Shown: piece by piece, positions 7,950 through 17,502 of the stretch
How positions within the stretch are numbered: position 1 is the first letter of the stretch
How the letters are laid out: each line of letters begins with the position of its first letter
Assembly (NCBI GenBank): GCA_041751995.1
Contig: JBGSHY010000070.1
Span: 1 to 64,000 of the forward strand
From: JANMEX01 sp041751995
GTDB taxonomy: Bacteria > Pseudomonadota > Alphaproteobacteria > Rhizobiales > Rhizobiaceae
Reading direction: 5' to 3'
Length of the DNA stretch: 64,000 bases
Program-made: the position numbers and the translations under genes
The notes under the pieces: model-generated
What the model was told of the DNA's origin: nothing
What the model saw: the letters and a program-made list of their open reading frames with translations, nothing else
Databases searched by the model: none

Positions 7950-8876
7950 TTATGAGCCGATATGTCGCAGACCTCGTTTTTCGGCGAGAGCCACCTGCTT
8001 TTGACGTTCGGCATAGCGGGCCCGGTCTTTTTCCGTGCGCGCGTCATGACAGTGCGGACAGGAAAGCCCTTCGACATAGTATTCGCTCTCACGCTCTTCC
8101 GGTGTCAGAGGCGCGCGGCAGGCGCGGCAGAGGATTGCATCGCCAAGCGCAAGTCCGTGGCCAACCGTGACACGCTCGTCAAACACGAAACACTCGCCTT
8201 CCCAAAGGCTTTCCTGCGCAGGAACCTGCTCAAGATAGGCCAGGATTCCGCCCTTCAGATGATAGACATCTTCAATGCCGATCTCCTTGGCAAAGGCCGT
8301 CGCCTTTTCGCAGCGGATGCCGCCGGTGCAGAACATGGCGACTTTTTTTCCAGCAAAATCAGGCTTGTGAGCGCGCAGCCAATCGGGAAATTCGTTGAAA
8401 GACTTGGTGTTCGGGTCGACCGAACGGGCGAATTTGCCGACACGGAACTCATAGTCGTTGCGCGTGTCGATCACCACCGTATCCGGATCTGCAATCAGCG
8501 CATTCCAGTCTTTCGGCGCGACATAGGTGCCGACAACCTGCAGCGGATCGATGCCGGGAACACCCATGGTGACGATCTCTTTCTTGAGACGCACCTTCAT
8601 GCGCAGGAACGGCATGGTCAAAGCGTGGCTATACTTGATTTCCATGTCGGAGATTTCGTCAATGGATTCAAGGAATTGCACCAGTTCTGAAATTGCAGCT
8701 GGTTTGCCTGCCACTGTGCCGTTGATGCCTTCGGAGGCGAGCAGCAGCGTGCCCTTGATGCCGAGCCGCCTGGTGATATCCAAAAGCGGCTGCTGGAATT
8801 CCGCATAGCGGTCAAAACGGGCAAAGCGGTAAAGCGCTGCGACCGTGAACGGGAGATTTGCGGATGTCTTTTCCAT
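7950..8876 (-). CDS. trhO: tRNA uridine(34) hydroxylase, rhodanese family
   Basis: 308-residue YceA/TrhO-type protein that hydroxylates uridine 34 of certain tRNAs on the route to 5-carboxymethoxy- or methoxy-uridine. It has an acylphosphatase-like N-terminal domain (FTVAALYRFARFDRYAE onward), a rhodanese domain with active-site Cys in MFCTGGIRCEKA (about 175-185), and a C-terminal pair of CxxC zinc-like motifs (CRAC, CPHC). The length and layout match the family. It is divergent from a muramidase gene. This rhodanese is a tRNA enzyme and is not evidence of sulfur oxidation. Confidence 0.9.
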   Translation of the reverse strand: MEKTSANLPFTVAALYRFARFDRYAEFQQPLLDITRRLGIKGTLLLASEGINGTVAGKPAAISELVQFLESIDEISDMEIKYSHALTMPFLRMKVRLKKEIVTMGVPGIDPLQVVGTYVAPKDWNALIADPDTVVIDTRNDYEFRVGKFARSVDPNTKSFNEFPDWLRAHKPDFAGKKVAMFCTGGIRCEKATAFAKEIGIEDVYHLKGGILAYLEQVPAQESLWEGECFVFDERVTVGHGLALGDAILCRACRAPLTPEERESEYYVEGLSCPHCHDARTEKDRARYAERQKQVALAEKRGLRHIGS

Positions 8877-9030
8877 GTGCGTCCGTTTAGCCAATCTGCA
8901 CCTTCAAACGCAATCGAAATACGCTCGAATGCCGTTCGAACCCAGCGCGAAATCATATCGATTTTGCGCGAATCTATCCACATCCAGCGGCGCTGCCTCA
9001 AAATGGTCCGAACGGAACGAGGTAGGGAAA

Positions 9031-9924
9031 TTGGAACAGGAACTGATTCAAGAAGCCGGTGAAAGCGCACGCAGGCTGAACGTGGAAGCCGAGGCTTTGG
9101 CGGCCGTTGCTCTGGTCGAGTCTGGAGGGCGGGCGTTGACAGCTGTCAACAGCCGGCAAGAACCGTTGATCCGGTTTGAAGGCCACTACTTTGATAGAAG
9201 GCTGGACGGGGCTGAAAGGGCGAAGGCCCGCGAAGCCGGATTGTCATCGCCGATTGCTGGTGCCGTAAAAAATCCCCAAAGCCAAATGGCGAGATGGGCG
9301 CTTCTGGAAAGGGCAGCGGCGATCAATCGGCAGGCCGCTTTCGAAAGCACATCCTTTGGCGTTGGCCAGGTCATGGGGGCGCATTGGCAATGGCTGGGAT
9401 ACACAAGTGTGGACGAGTTGGTCGAAGTCGCAAGGGCGGGCCTTGGCGGCCAGATGCGGTTGATGGAGCGGTTCATTGAAAAGTCGGGCCTTGCTGATGC
9501 GTTGAGGCGCAAGGATTGGGCGAGTTTCGCGCGGGGCTATAATGGCCCGGGCTTCAAGAAAAACACTTATGACAGGAAACTTGCCGAGGCTTTTGCCCGG
9601 TTGAAGAGAGGCGACCTCTATCCATCTGAAACTTCGGCGTCGCAGGGCGATGAAATCCAAAATCTGCGTTTAGGGATGCGCGGCGAAGCGGTCGTCGATT
9701 TGCAGCGGCTGCTGACCGCGAATGGACATTTGGCCCCGCAAGACGGCATCTTTGGTGTGCAAACAGAAAGTGCCTTGAAACGACTTCAGAAAGACGCTGG
9801 TTTGAACCAAGACGGCGTCTTCGGCCCCGATACAAGGAAGGCCCTTGAAGCCGCGAATGCTCCGGGATATCCGCTGTCCGTTATCTGGAAATGGACAAAA
9901 AGCCTGTCGTCCTGGTTTCGCTAA
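9031..9924 (+). CDS. N-acetylmuramidase-family lysozyme with peptidoglycan-binding domain
   Basis: About 297 residues. The N-terminal domain (about 1-185) matches the DUF3380 N-acetylmuramidase family, with the likely catalytic Glu at 30 in LVESGG, followed by RFEGHYF and YNGPGFKKNTYD. A PG_binding_1 domain follows (about 205-270: RGEAVVDLQRLL, DGIFGVQTESALKRLQ). No signal peptide is visible. The TTG at 9031 is chosen because GAGGTAGGG lies just upstream. The open frame continues back to an ATG at 8845 inside the divergent trhO gene, which is implausible. It may be an endolysin-like remnant or a cell-wall remodelling enzyme; no other phage genes are nearby. Confidence 0.75.
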   Translation: MEQELIQEAGESARRLNVEAEALAAVALVESGGRALTAVNSRQEPLIRFEGHYFDRRLDGAERAKAREAGLSSPIAGAVKNPQSQMARWALLERAAAINRQAAFESTSFGVGQVMGAHWQWLGYTSVDELVEVARAGLGGQMRLMERFIEKSGLADALRRKDWASFARGYNGPGFKKNTYDRKLAEAFARLKRGDLYPSETSASQGDEIQNLRLGMRGEAVVDLQRLLTANGHLAPQDGIFGVQTESALKRLQKDAGLNQDGVFGPDTRKALEAANAPGYPLSVIWKWTKSLSSWFR

Positions 9925-10012
9925 ATCGATTTAAAGAAAGTGGACAGCAATCAGGACTGGCGTTAGAGGAGCGGTGAAAATACATTGGTGCAACTGATAT
10001 CAGGAGTCCGCC

Positions 10013-10648
10013 ATGCAAAAGACCGAACAACTGCTCAAGGTTCTCAAAGGTCAGCCGGTCATTCCGGTCCTGTTGATCGACAACGCCAAGGACGCCGTGC
10101 CGCTGGCAAGGGCGCTAGCCGCTGGCGGCCTTCCGGCAATCGAAATCACGCTGCGCACAAAGGATGCACTTGATGCAATCAAGCGGGTTGCCGGTGAAGT
10201 CGAAAACTGCATCGTTGGCGCCGGCACCATTCTGGACACGAAACAGTATGAGAAGGCCGAAAAGGCTGGCTCGAAATTTATCGTCTCGCCGGGCTGCACC
10301 AAGGATTTGCGCAAAGCGGCAAACGACAGCGACGTCCCGCTGCTTCCGGGCGCCATCACGCCGAGCGAAGTCATGGAAATGTTTGCACACGGTTATTCGG
10401 TGTTGAAGTTCTTCCCGGCTGAACAGGCCGGCGGCGTCGCCATGCTGAAAGCGTTTTCGTCGCCCCTGTCCGGTGCAGTGTTCTGCCCGACCGGCGGCAT
10501 CACGGAAAAGAACGCGATGGACTATCTGTCACTGCCAAATGTCGTCTGTGTCGGCGGATCATGGGTCGCACCAAAGGTTGCGGTGGAAGCCGGAGACTGG
10601 GCGACAGTCGAAAAGCTCGCCGCAGCGGCAGCAAAAATCCGCGGCTGA
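10013..10648 (+). CDS. eda: 2-dehydro-3-deoxy-6-phosphogluconate aldolase (KDPG aldolase)
   Basis: 211-residue class I aldolase of the Entner-Doudoroff pathway, splitting KDPG into pyruvate and glyceraldehyde 3-phosphate. Motifs are EITLRT (catalytic Glu region), GAGTIL, FIVSPG, and the Schiff-base lysine in SVLKFFPAE (about residue 132). Length is typical of the family. The ATG at 10013 follows AGGAG. The gene stands alone with a strong terminator downstream; edd is not in the window. Confidence 0.93.
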   Translation: MQKTEQLLKVLKGQPVIPVLLIDNAKDAVPLARALAAGGLPAIEITLRTKDALDAIKRVAGEVENCIVGAGTILDTKQYEKAEKAGSKFIVSPGCTKDLRKAANDSDVPLLPGAITPSEVMEMFAHGYSVLKFFPAEQAGGVAMLKAFSSPLSGAVFCPTGGITEKNAMDYLSLPNVVCVGGSWVAPKVAVEAGDWATVEKLAAAAAKIRG

Positions 10649-10664
10649 TTTTTCGGAGAATAGA

Positions 10665-10694
10665 AAAGCGGGCCTTGATGGCCCGCTTTTTTGT
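10665..10694. terminator. Bidirectional terminator between eda and the DUF882 gene
   Basis: GCGGGCC and GGCCCGC form a stem around TTGAT, with T-runs on both strands (TTTTTT after it on plus, TTTTC on minus). It serves two convergent genes. Confidence 0.85.
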
Positions 10695-10701
10695 ATTCAG
10701 A

Positions 10702-12483
10702 TCACTGGGTTTCGAACTTCGCAATGCGCAGGAAGTTCACAGCCTTGCCGGTAAACTTCCCGGCTTCGAGCGGGCCTTCCTGCGAGAACCCGGCGACATA
10801 GACTTCCGTCGGCGCGGCGCGAACCAGTGCCTGCGCATATTCCGGTGCAACGGGCTGGTTCTCGATCGCAACCGGCCCGCTGCTCAACGCAAAGCGCCCA
10901 ATTTTCGGCGTCGGCGCTGTTGCCAACGACTTGCGGCCAGGCTTGGCGTCCTTTGAGTTCGGCTTGGCGCTCTTGGATGTGGTCTTGACGCCGGCATCAA
11001 TTTCGACGGCGCCGTCTTCAATCATCGCGGCACGCATCGACGCGGCCGTGTTTGCCGACTTCAATTCAGGCGCGGGAACCGCAGCGACGACATCTTCACC
11101 CGCGATTTCGGCTTCGGCGGCCGGATCAGCGGCGGCAAGTGCGGCAATTTCATCAACCGGCGCATCCGGAGCAGACGCAGCTTCGCTTTCCTCACCCGGA
11201 CGCGGCGTTGGAACCGCGACAGAGGCCAGCGAGGTCTCATGAGATTTCGGCTTCTTGGCCGGAACAGGAACAGTGCCAGCCAGGAAAGGTTCTTCAGCAA
11301 CTGGCGCATCCTGCCCGAGCGCGGCCCGGATGGCAGCGGCTTCGGCTTCCGGATCGACCGGTTCGCCATTGCCGTTGGCGATTGCCGCAGCAATCACAGC
11401 CTGATCCGGCTGGACCGCTGCTTTTTGCACTGCTGCAAAGCGCGGCTTCTTGTTCGGAACTGGAACCGCGAAGGCGAGGGCTTCAGTCGCTTCCTGATTG
11501 GCCAAATCCGCAGCAGGGCGCGGGATTTCAAGTGCGTCCGCTTGCTCGCGGCGCGGCAAGGTCGCGACTATTGCCTGTGGCGCAGGCGCTTCCGGCAACG
11601 GCAATGGTTCTACAGGCGCAGCCTGCTTTTTAGATGACGGTTTCGGAGCAGCTGCAGCGACCGCTATTTCTTCTCCGCCGCCGACATCTTCCTCTTCGTC
11701 AGCACCACCGCCGAACAGGGCGGCCAGCAGCGTCTTGCGCTTGGTGCCTTCGGCGACACCGCCGCCCGCGATAATTGCGCCGCCGCCCCGCGCCTTGCGG
11801 GATTGGTAACTGGCAAGCGCAACGTCATATCCAGCCAGCGGTTTGCCGTCACTGGGCACATGAATCGTTTTGCCGTCGGGGAAAACAGCCATCAGGTCGC
11901 GGCGGTTCATGCGCGGCCAGTGGCGAACATTGCCGACATCCATGTGCACGAAAGGTGATCCTGAGCTAGGATAGTATCCGACACCGCCAGCTTGCACTTT
12001 CAAACCGGCATTTCGGAGTGTCTTCAATGAGACACCCGGAATGTAGAAATCCATCGCCTTGCCGCGAATGTGCTGGCTTTTTTCCGCAACGCCGTTGGAG
12101 CGTTTGCGCAGCATGGAATTGGTTGCAGGCGAACGATAACCGCCAATCACGTTGATATAGCCGTTGGCGCCTGACTTGCGGTAAACTTCCCAAATCACGT
12201 CAAACAGCAACGGATCCATCTTGGTCGGCTCATTGCGCCGCCAATCGCGAAGGGCACGGTTAAGCTTGTTCAGCCCGTCCTTCAGATATTTGCCATCACG
12301 CTTGTAGGTGATTTCGGAGCGCTCATTGAGATGAACGTGGAAAATCTTGAGTGTGCGGGTCTCGGCAAGCGCCTGCGGTGCTGCAAACATGGCAAAGCCA
12401 GCTGCTGCAAAAGCAACCGTCGTCTGCACCACTTTGGCTGCAAAAGCCTTTGCCAAGCGAGTTCCCGTCAAACCGCCCCTCAT
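10702..12483 (-). CDS. DUF882 (YcbK-like, peptidase M15-type) exported protein
   Basis: 593 residues. A long signal peptide ends near AALA-ET (about 41). The DUF882/M15 metallopeptidase-like domain follows (about 43-215), with GYRSPATNSMLR, a zinc-ligand-type SQHIRGKAMDF and SPFVHMDVGNVRHW. The last two-thirds are low complexity, rich in Ala, Pro, Glu and Lys, with repeated PVPxKKP motifs, and look disordered. DUF882 proteins are predicted to trim peptidoglycan peptides in the periplasm. A near-CtrA site (TTAA-N7-TTAG) lies upstream at 12574-12588. Confidence 0.85.
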   Translation of the reverse strand: MRGGLTGTRLAKAFAAKVVQTTVAFAAAGFAMFAAPQALAETRTLKIFHVHLNERSEITYKRDGKYLKDGLNKLNRALRDWRRNEPTKMDPLLFDVIWEVYRKSGANGYINVIGGYRSPATNSMLRKRSNGVAEKSQHIRGKAMDFYIPGVSLKTLRNAGLKVQAGGVGYYPSSGSPFVHMDVGNVRHWPRMNRRDLMAVFPDGKTIHVPSDGKPLAGYDVALASYQSRKARGGGAIIAGGGVAEGTKRKTLLAALFGGGADEEEDVGGGEEIAVAAAAPKPSSKKQAAPVEPLPLPEAPAPQAIVATLPRREQADALEIPRPAADLANQEATEALAFAVPVPNKKPRFAAVQKAAVQPDQAVIAAAIANGNGEPVDPEAEAAAIRAALGQDAPVAEEPFLAGTVPVPAKKPKSHETSLASVAVPTPRPGEESEAASAPDAPVDEIAALAAADPAAEAEIAGEDVVAAVPAPELKSANTAASMRAAMIEDGAVEIDAGVKTTSKSAKPNSKDAKPGRKSLATAPTPKIGRFALSSGPVAIENQPVAPEYAQALVRAAPTEVYVAGFSQEGPLEAGKFTGKAVNFLRIAKFETQ

Positions 12484-12733
12484 GTCCCTTTACCACCAGT
12501 CATAAAGTTGATCTTTCAGGCAAATTTTAGCCCTTCAGATTTTGTTCACCATGACCAGTGTCAACGGTTTTGGTTAACAGCCGATTAGTAAGACCAAAAT
12601 TGCGTCAACCCGAAGGCAAATTCGCCTTCCGTTTGCCGCTCTTTATAACATGGTGAAGCCAAGGTAAACCACGCAAGCCCTGTGCGCGGAAATCCGGCGT
12701 TTTCAACACTTTAGGCGCTGATAGGTCGAGACA

Positions 12734-14224
12734 CTAAGCCGCGTGGACAGCTTCGTCGGAGACTTCCTCCGGATCAATGCCGAATTCCTTGAGCTTGCGG
12801 TATAAGGTGGAGCGGCCGATACCAAGCCGGCGGGCAACTTCGCTCATCTGGCCATCATAATGTTGAATGGCGCGGCGGATGATCTCTTCTTCGATTTCCA
12901 CCATCGGGCGCATATCACCTTCGCGGGTGAGAATTGGCAAAGCGCCGAACTCCGGCAACTGCAATGCAGGCGGCGGAGCGGCATCAAGCATTTCCTCGCG
13001 GTCGGCTTCCGGCAAGGATAGCGCGGATTCAATGCGTGAGGACTGCGAATAAATCTGCGGGAAGTCTTCAGGCTGCAGTTCGTGCCCGTCGCACATGACG
13101 ACCGAACGGAACACCGCATTTTCCAACTGGCGCACATTTCCCGGCCATTCGAACGATTTCAGCATGGCAAGTGCGGCGGGTGATACGCCCTTCAGGTTCT
13201 TGCGGCCTTCTTCCGCGGCAAAGCGCGCCACAAAATGGCGGACGAGCCACGGAATGTCTTCCTGCCGCTCCCGCAGCGGCGGAACATGAATGGGGAACAC
13301 GTTGAGACGGTAGTACAGGTCTTCGCGGAAATTGCCGTCGCGGACCTGATCGACCAGATTGCGATGCGTCGCGGAGATCAGGCGGATGTCGACCTTGACG
13401 GTTTTGCGTCCGCCGACAGGATCTATTTCACCTTCCTGGACAGCCCGCAGCAGCTTGACTTGCGCCGAGAGCGGCAAATCCCCGATCTCGTCAAGAAACA
13501 GTGTTCCGCCATCGGCCTCGACAAATTTGCCCATGTGCTTGTCGGCAGCGCCGGTGAAGGAGCCTTTTTCATGGCCAAACAGGATGCTTTCGACCAGATT
13601 GTCGGGAATGGCGCCGCAATTGACTGTGACAAACGGTTTGCCCCGGCGTTTACCGGAGCCCTGAATCGCCCGGGCGATCACTTCCTTGCCGACGCCAGAT
13701 TCACCTTCGATGATGATCGGAATGTTTGATTGCGCAGCTTTTTCACCGAGCCGGATAACCCGTTCCATCGCTTCGCTGCGGGTGACAATGTCCTTGAATG
13801 TCAACGTTCCGGCGGCCGAACGCTTGATTTGCTTGAATGCGCCTTCCAGCGCTTCAACCTTTAGGGCGTTTGAAAGGGACACATGCAGACGTTCGGGAGA
13901 AACCGGTTTGACCACGAAATCGAAGGCACCGGCGCGCATTGCGGCAATCACGGTGTCAATCCCGCCCTGCCCGGTCTGGACAATCACCGGTACGTCGATT
14001 TCGCGTTCGCGCATACGCTCCAGAACGGTCATGCCGTCCATTTCCGGCATCACCAGATCCAGAATCACAACAGCGATGTCGTCACCGCCGGGACCTTCGA
14101 ATGCTGCAAGCGCCTGAATGCCGTTTTCAACTGTTTGGCATGCGTAGCCCATGCGCGTGACCGCAGCCTCCAAAAGGCGTCGTTGCACCGGTTCGTCATC
14201 GACAATCAGTATTTTAATGGTCAT
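12734..14224 (-). CDS. Sigma-54-dependent response regulator (NtrC family)
   Basis: 496 residues in the standard three-domain layout. A receiver (1-120) has the phospho-acceptor Asp at 56 and KP at about 106-107. An AAA+ domain (about 145-380) has Walker A GESGVGKE (174-181), the sigma-54-contacting loop reading GSFTGA (221-226) instead of the usual GAFTGA, and Walker B LFLDEIGDL. A Fis-type helix-turn-helix ends the protein (about 455-480, SEVARRLGIGRSTLYRKL). No histidine kinase gene is adjacent, so its signal is unknown. It activates sigma-54 promoters by family knowledge. Confidence 0.9.
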   Translation of the reverse strand: MTIKILIVDDEPVQRRLLEAAVTRMGYACQTVENGIQALAAFEGPGGDDIAVVILDLVMPEMDGMTVLERMREREIDVPVIVQTGQGGIDTVIAAMRAGAFDFVVKPVSPERLHVSLSNALKVEALEGAFKQIKRSAAGTLTFKDIVTRSEAMERVIRLGEKAAQSNIPIIIEGESGVGKEVIARAIQGSGKRRGKPFVTVNCGAIPDNLVESILFGHEKGSFTGAADKHMGKFVEADGGTLFLDEIGDLPLSAQVKLLRAVQEGEIDPVGGRKTVKVDIRLISATHRNLVDQVRDGNFREDLYYRLNVFPIHVPPLRERQEDIPWLVRHFVARFAAEEGRKNLKGVSPAALAMLKSFEWPGNVRQLENAVFRSVVMCDGHELQPEDFPQIYSQSSRIESALSLPEADREEMLDAAPPPALQLPEFGALPILTREGDMRPMVEIEEEIIRRAIQHYDGQMSEVARRLGIGRSTLYRKLKEFGIDPEEVSDEAVHAA

Positions 14225-14379
14225 TCAGCCCCATGTCCTTTCGCAAGGAATGGTCTAAGTCTGGCAGAAATGCCTGAAAATGCCCTCAAGAAAACCGGTG
14301 AATTGTCTGTTATCAAAATTCGCACATATATCGTTATGCTGGATTTCAGAGATGCCTGAACCGGCCGGAGAACATTGTT

Positions 14380-16236
14380 ATGGTTGAACGCTTATATAAG
14401 CAGAAACTTAATCACGCAACGTCAATTGCGACACCTCAGGTGCAGTCCATGCCGGAAACCAGTGAGAATTTGCCAATTTGGGACCTTTCGGACCTTTATG
14501 CCGACCGTCAGTGCGCCGAATTGCTCGCAGATATTGAGACGGCTAAAGATAAATCTCTGGTCTTCGAATTGGCATGGAAGGGAAATTTGTTACCCGAATC
14601 ACAAAAGTCCGGTGGTGGCGATCTGGCCCGGTCCATTGTCGAGTATGAAGTGCTGGAAGAGCTGATGGGACGCATCATGTCCTATGCCGGGCTTCTCTAC
14701 GCAGAAGACAGCTCTAACCCGGAAAACGCAAAACTCTACGGTGACATCCAAGAGCAATTGACGGACGCCTCGTCGCATTTGTTGTTCTATGCGCTCGAAT
14801 TCAACCAGATTGGCGACGCGGATTTGCAACGGGCAATGGATGAAAATCCGCAGCTTGGCCACTACCGGCCCTGGATCGACGACCTGCGCAAGGACAAGCC
14901 CTACCAGCTTGATGAAAAAACCGAACAACTGTTCCTGGAAAAATCGGTGACCGGGCGATCCGCCTGGAACCGCCTGTTCGACGAGACGATGACCGGCCTG
15001 CGTTTTGAGGTGAACGGCGAGCAGCTGCCGGTCGAGCGCACATTGAACCTGATGCAGGACGCGGACAGGGAAAGGCGCAAGGCTGGCGCGGAAGCCTTGG
15101 CCAAGACGTTTGGCGACAACATCCGCACCTTCACGCTGATCACCAACACGCTCGCCAAGGACAAGGAAATCTCCGACCGCTGGCGCGGCTTTGCCGACAT
15201 CGCCGACTCGCGCCATCTGGCGAACAGGGTCGAGCGCGAAGTGGTCGATGCGCTTGCGGAAGCGGTGCGCCTCGCCTACCCGCGCCTGTCACACCGCTAC
15301 TACGCGATGAAGGCCAAATGGCTCGGACTTGACCAATTACAGCACTATGACCGCAACGCACCGCTGCCGAGCGCACCCAAGGCGAAGATCGGCTGGGAGG
15401 CCGCGCGCGACACGGTGCTGGATGCCTATGGCGCGTTCTCCCCGGAAATGGCCGACATTGCCAAGCGCTTCTTCGACAGGCGATGGATTGACGCCAGCCT
15501 TCGTCCCGGCAAATCGCCCGGTGCCTTCGCCCACCCGACAGTGCCATCGGCGCACCCTTATGTGCTGATCAACTACCAGGGCAAGCCGCGTGATGTGATG
15601 ACGCTGGCGCACGAGCTTGGCCATGGCGTGCATCAGGTCCTGGCCGGCCCGCGCGGACCGCTGATGAGCGCAACGCCGCTGACGCTGGCTGAAACCGCAT
15701 CGGTGTTCGGCGAGATGCTGACCTTCCGTTCGCTGTTGGAACGGACGACTGATGCCGGCGAACGCAAGGCGATGCTGGCGCAGAAGGTCGAGGACATGAT
15801 CAACACGGTCGTTCGCCAGATCGCCTTTTACCAGTTCGAGCGCAAGGTTCATACCGAGCGGCGCGGCGGCGAACTGACCGCCGACCGGATTGGCGAACTG
15901 TGGCTGGACATCCAGAAGGAAAGCCTCGGGTCATCCGTCAATTTCGGGCCCGGCTACGAGACCTTCTGGGCCTATATCCCGCATTTCATTCATTCGCCGT
16001 TTTACGTCTATGCCTACGCCTTCGGCGACTGTCTGGTGAACTCGATGTACGGGGTCTACCAGAATGCGCCGTCGGGCTTTCAGGAGAAATATTTCGACAT
16101 GCTGCGCGCGGGCGGCACCAAGCACCATTCCGAATTGCTCGCACCATTCGGACTTGACGCCACCGATCCCGGCTTCTGGGACAAAGGGCTGTCGGTGATC
16201 GAAGGGTTGATCGACGAACTGGCGGCAATGGAATGA
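14380..16236 (+). CDS. pepF: M3-family oligoendopeptidase F-type
   Basis: 618-residue cytosolic zinc metallopeptidase that degrades oligopeptides. The HExxH zinc motif is LAHELGHGVHQ with H411, E412 and H415, and the third ligand Glu lies downstream in LAETASVFGEM. An oligoendopeptidase N-terminal domain precedes it. The ATG at 14380 has GGAG eight bases upstream; ATG 14449 would match shorter family members. The 155 bases upstream hold nothing recognisable. Confidence 0.9.
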   Translation: MVERLYKQKLNHATSIATPQVQSMPETSENLPIWDLSDLYADRQCAELLADIETAKDKSLVFELAWKGNLLPESQKSGGGDLARSIVEYEVLEELMGRIMSYAGLLYAEDSSNPENAKLYGDIQEQLTDASSHLLFYALEFNQIGDADLQRAMDENPQLGHYRPWIDDLRKDKPYQLDEKTEQLFLEKSVTGRSAWNRLFDETMTGLRFEVNGEQLPVERTLNLMQDADRERRKAGAEALAKTFGDNIRTFTLITNTLAKDKEISDRWRGFADIADSRHLANRVEREVVDALAEAVRLAYPRLSHRYYAMKAKWLGLDQLQHYDRNAPLPSAPKAKIGWEAARDTVLDAYGAFSPEMADIAKRFFDRRWIDASLRPGKSPGAFAHPTVPSAHPYVLINYQGKPRDVMTLAHELGHGVHQVLAGPRGPLMSATPLTLAETASVFGEMLTFRSLLERTTDAGERKAMLAQKVEDMINTVVRQIAFYQFERKVHTERRGGELTADRIGELWLDIQKESLGSSVNFGPGYETFWAYIPHFIHSPFYVYAYAFGDCLVNSMYGVYQNAPSGFQEKYFDMLRAGGTKHHSELLAPFGLDATDPGFWDKGLSVIEGLIDELAAME

Positions 16237-16329
16237 ATGGTCAGGCCAGGCATGTCGCAAGCCGAACAAGCATGGCACAATCCGTCCGGTAAACATGGTC
16301 TTTGAATTCCATCGGTACCCGAAGCGCCC

Positions 16330-17502
16330 ATGACGCAGCAGCCGCATCCTGAACTGCCGCCATTCGTCCTGCTTCAGGACGACATCCTTGGCGTGCGCCG
16401 GATGTTCGCCAAGCCGCGCGAAATCCTGATGGCACACTCTGAGGCCGATCTGGAAGCGGCGCTGGAGGCGGCAGAAACGGCCCGGCGCGACGGCAAGTGG
16501 CTGGCCGGCTATCTGTCGTTCGAGGCCGGTTATCTGCTGGAGGACAAGCTGAGGCCCTTGCTGCCCGAAGGCCGCTCGGTTCCGTTGATGCTGATGGGCG
16601 TTTTCGACGAGGCTGACATTGCCTCATTTCGCCCGCGCCAGCGCATGGACCCCGCCCCGCCCGCGCCGCTTGGCGAAGCCGTGCCATCATGGTCGCGGCA
16701 AGACTATGCGGAACGTTTTGCAAGACTGCGGCATCACATCGCGATGGGCGACTGCTACCAGGCCAACCTCACCTTTCCCGTCCATGCCAACTGGTCCGGT
16801 GATCCGCTGGCGATGTTCCACACGCTGACCGAGCGCCAACCGGTGCGGCATGGCGCGGTGGTCAATCTCGGTGGACCTTTGGTGTTGTCGCGCTCGCCGG
16901 AACTGTTCTTTGAAGTCGATGCAGACGGCTGGATCGAGACGCGGCCGATGAAGGGCACCGCCCGGCGCGGCAAGACACCGGAGGAAGACGAGGCGCTGCG
17001 CAAGGGCCTCAAGGGTGACGCCAAGAACCAGGCGGAAAACCGCATGATCGTCGACCTTTTGCGCAACGACATTTCGCGCATCACCACGGTCGGCTCGCTG
17101 CATGTGCCCGAACTCTTCACTGTCGAGACCTACCCGTCGCTGCATCAGATGATCAGCCGCATCAAGGCAAAGCTGTTGCCGGGCCTCGCGCTGCGCGACA
17201 TCATGGCGGCGCTGTTTCCCTGCGGTTCGATCACCGGCGCGCCGAAAATCAGGGCGATGGAAATCCTGCACGATCTGGAAGGTCGGCCGCGCAATGTCTA
17301 TTGCGGCTCGATTGGCTGGGTCGCGCCGGACGGACGCATGAGCTTTAATGTCGCAATCCGCACCGTGGTGCTGGAACAGAACGGCAAGGCCGTGTTCAAT
17401 GTGGGCAGCGGCGTCATTTTCGACAGCAATGCGGATGAGGAGTATGACGAATGCCTGCTGAAAGCACGGTTCGCAGCCGGAGCGATCACGACTTCGGCCT
17501 GA
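16330..17502 (+). CDS. pabB: Aminodeoxychorismate synthase component I
   Basis: 390 residues of the chorismate-binding enzyme family; makes 4-amino-4-deoxychorismate for p-aminobenzoate and folate. The catalytic core has GDCYQANLTFP, the PMKGTARRG motif with the PabB-type lysine, ENRMIVDLLRND and PCGSITGAPKIRAMEI. The N-terminal region is shortened relative to anthranilate synthase TrpE. The 3' end overlaps the aminotransferase-class-IV gene by 52 bases, and no amidotransferase pabA lies in the window. The start has only a weak ribosome site. Confidence 0.9.
   Translation: MTQQPHPELPPFVLLQDDILGVRRMFAKPREILMAHSEADLEAALEAAETARRDGKWLAGYLSFEAGYLLEDKLRPLLPEGRSVPLMLMGVFDEADIASFRPRQRMDPAPPAPLGEAVPSWSRQDYAERFARLRHHIAMGDCYQANLTFPVHANWSGDPLAMFHTLTERQPVRHGAVVNLGGPLVLSRSPELFFEVDADGWIETRPMKGTARRGKTPEEDEALRKGLKGDAKNQAENRMIVDLLRNDISRITTVGSLHVPELFTVETYPSLHQMISRIKAKLLPGLALRDIMAALFPCGSITGAPKIRAMEILHDLEGRPRNVYCGSIGWVAPDGRMSFNVAIRTVVLEQNGKAVFNVGSGVIFDSNADEEYDECLLKARFAAGAITTSA

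Noticed and set aside
7950..8876. trhO rhodanese as part of sulfur oxidation
   Set aside because: Its domain layout is that of the tRNA hydroxylase TrhO and it is 40 kb from the sulfur genes.
8845..9030. N-terminal extension of the muramidase
   Set aside because: The first part overlaps the divergent trhO start and the extension does not resemble the family; a TTG with a good ribosome site at 9031 explains the gene.
9031..9924. Prophage remnant
   Set aside because: A lone muramidase with a peptidoglycan-binding domain has no phage neighbours; eda and trhO flank it.
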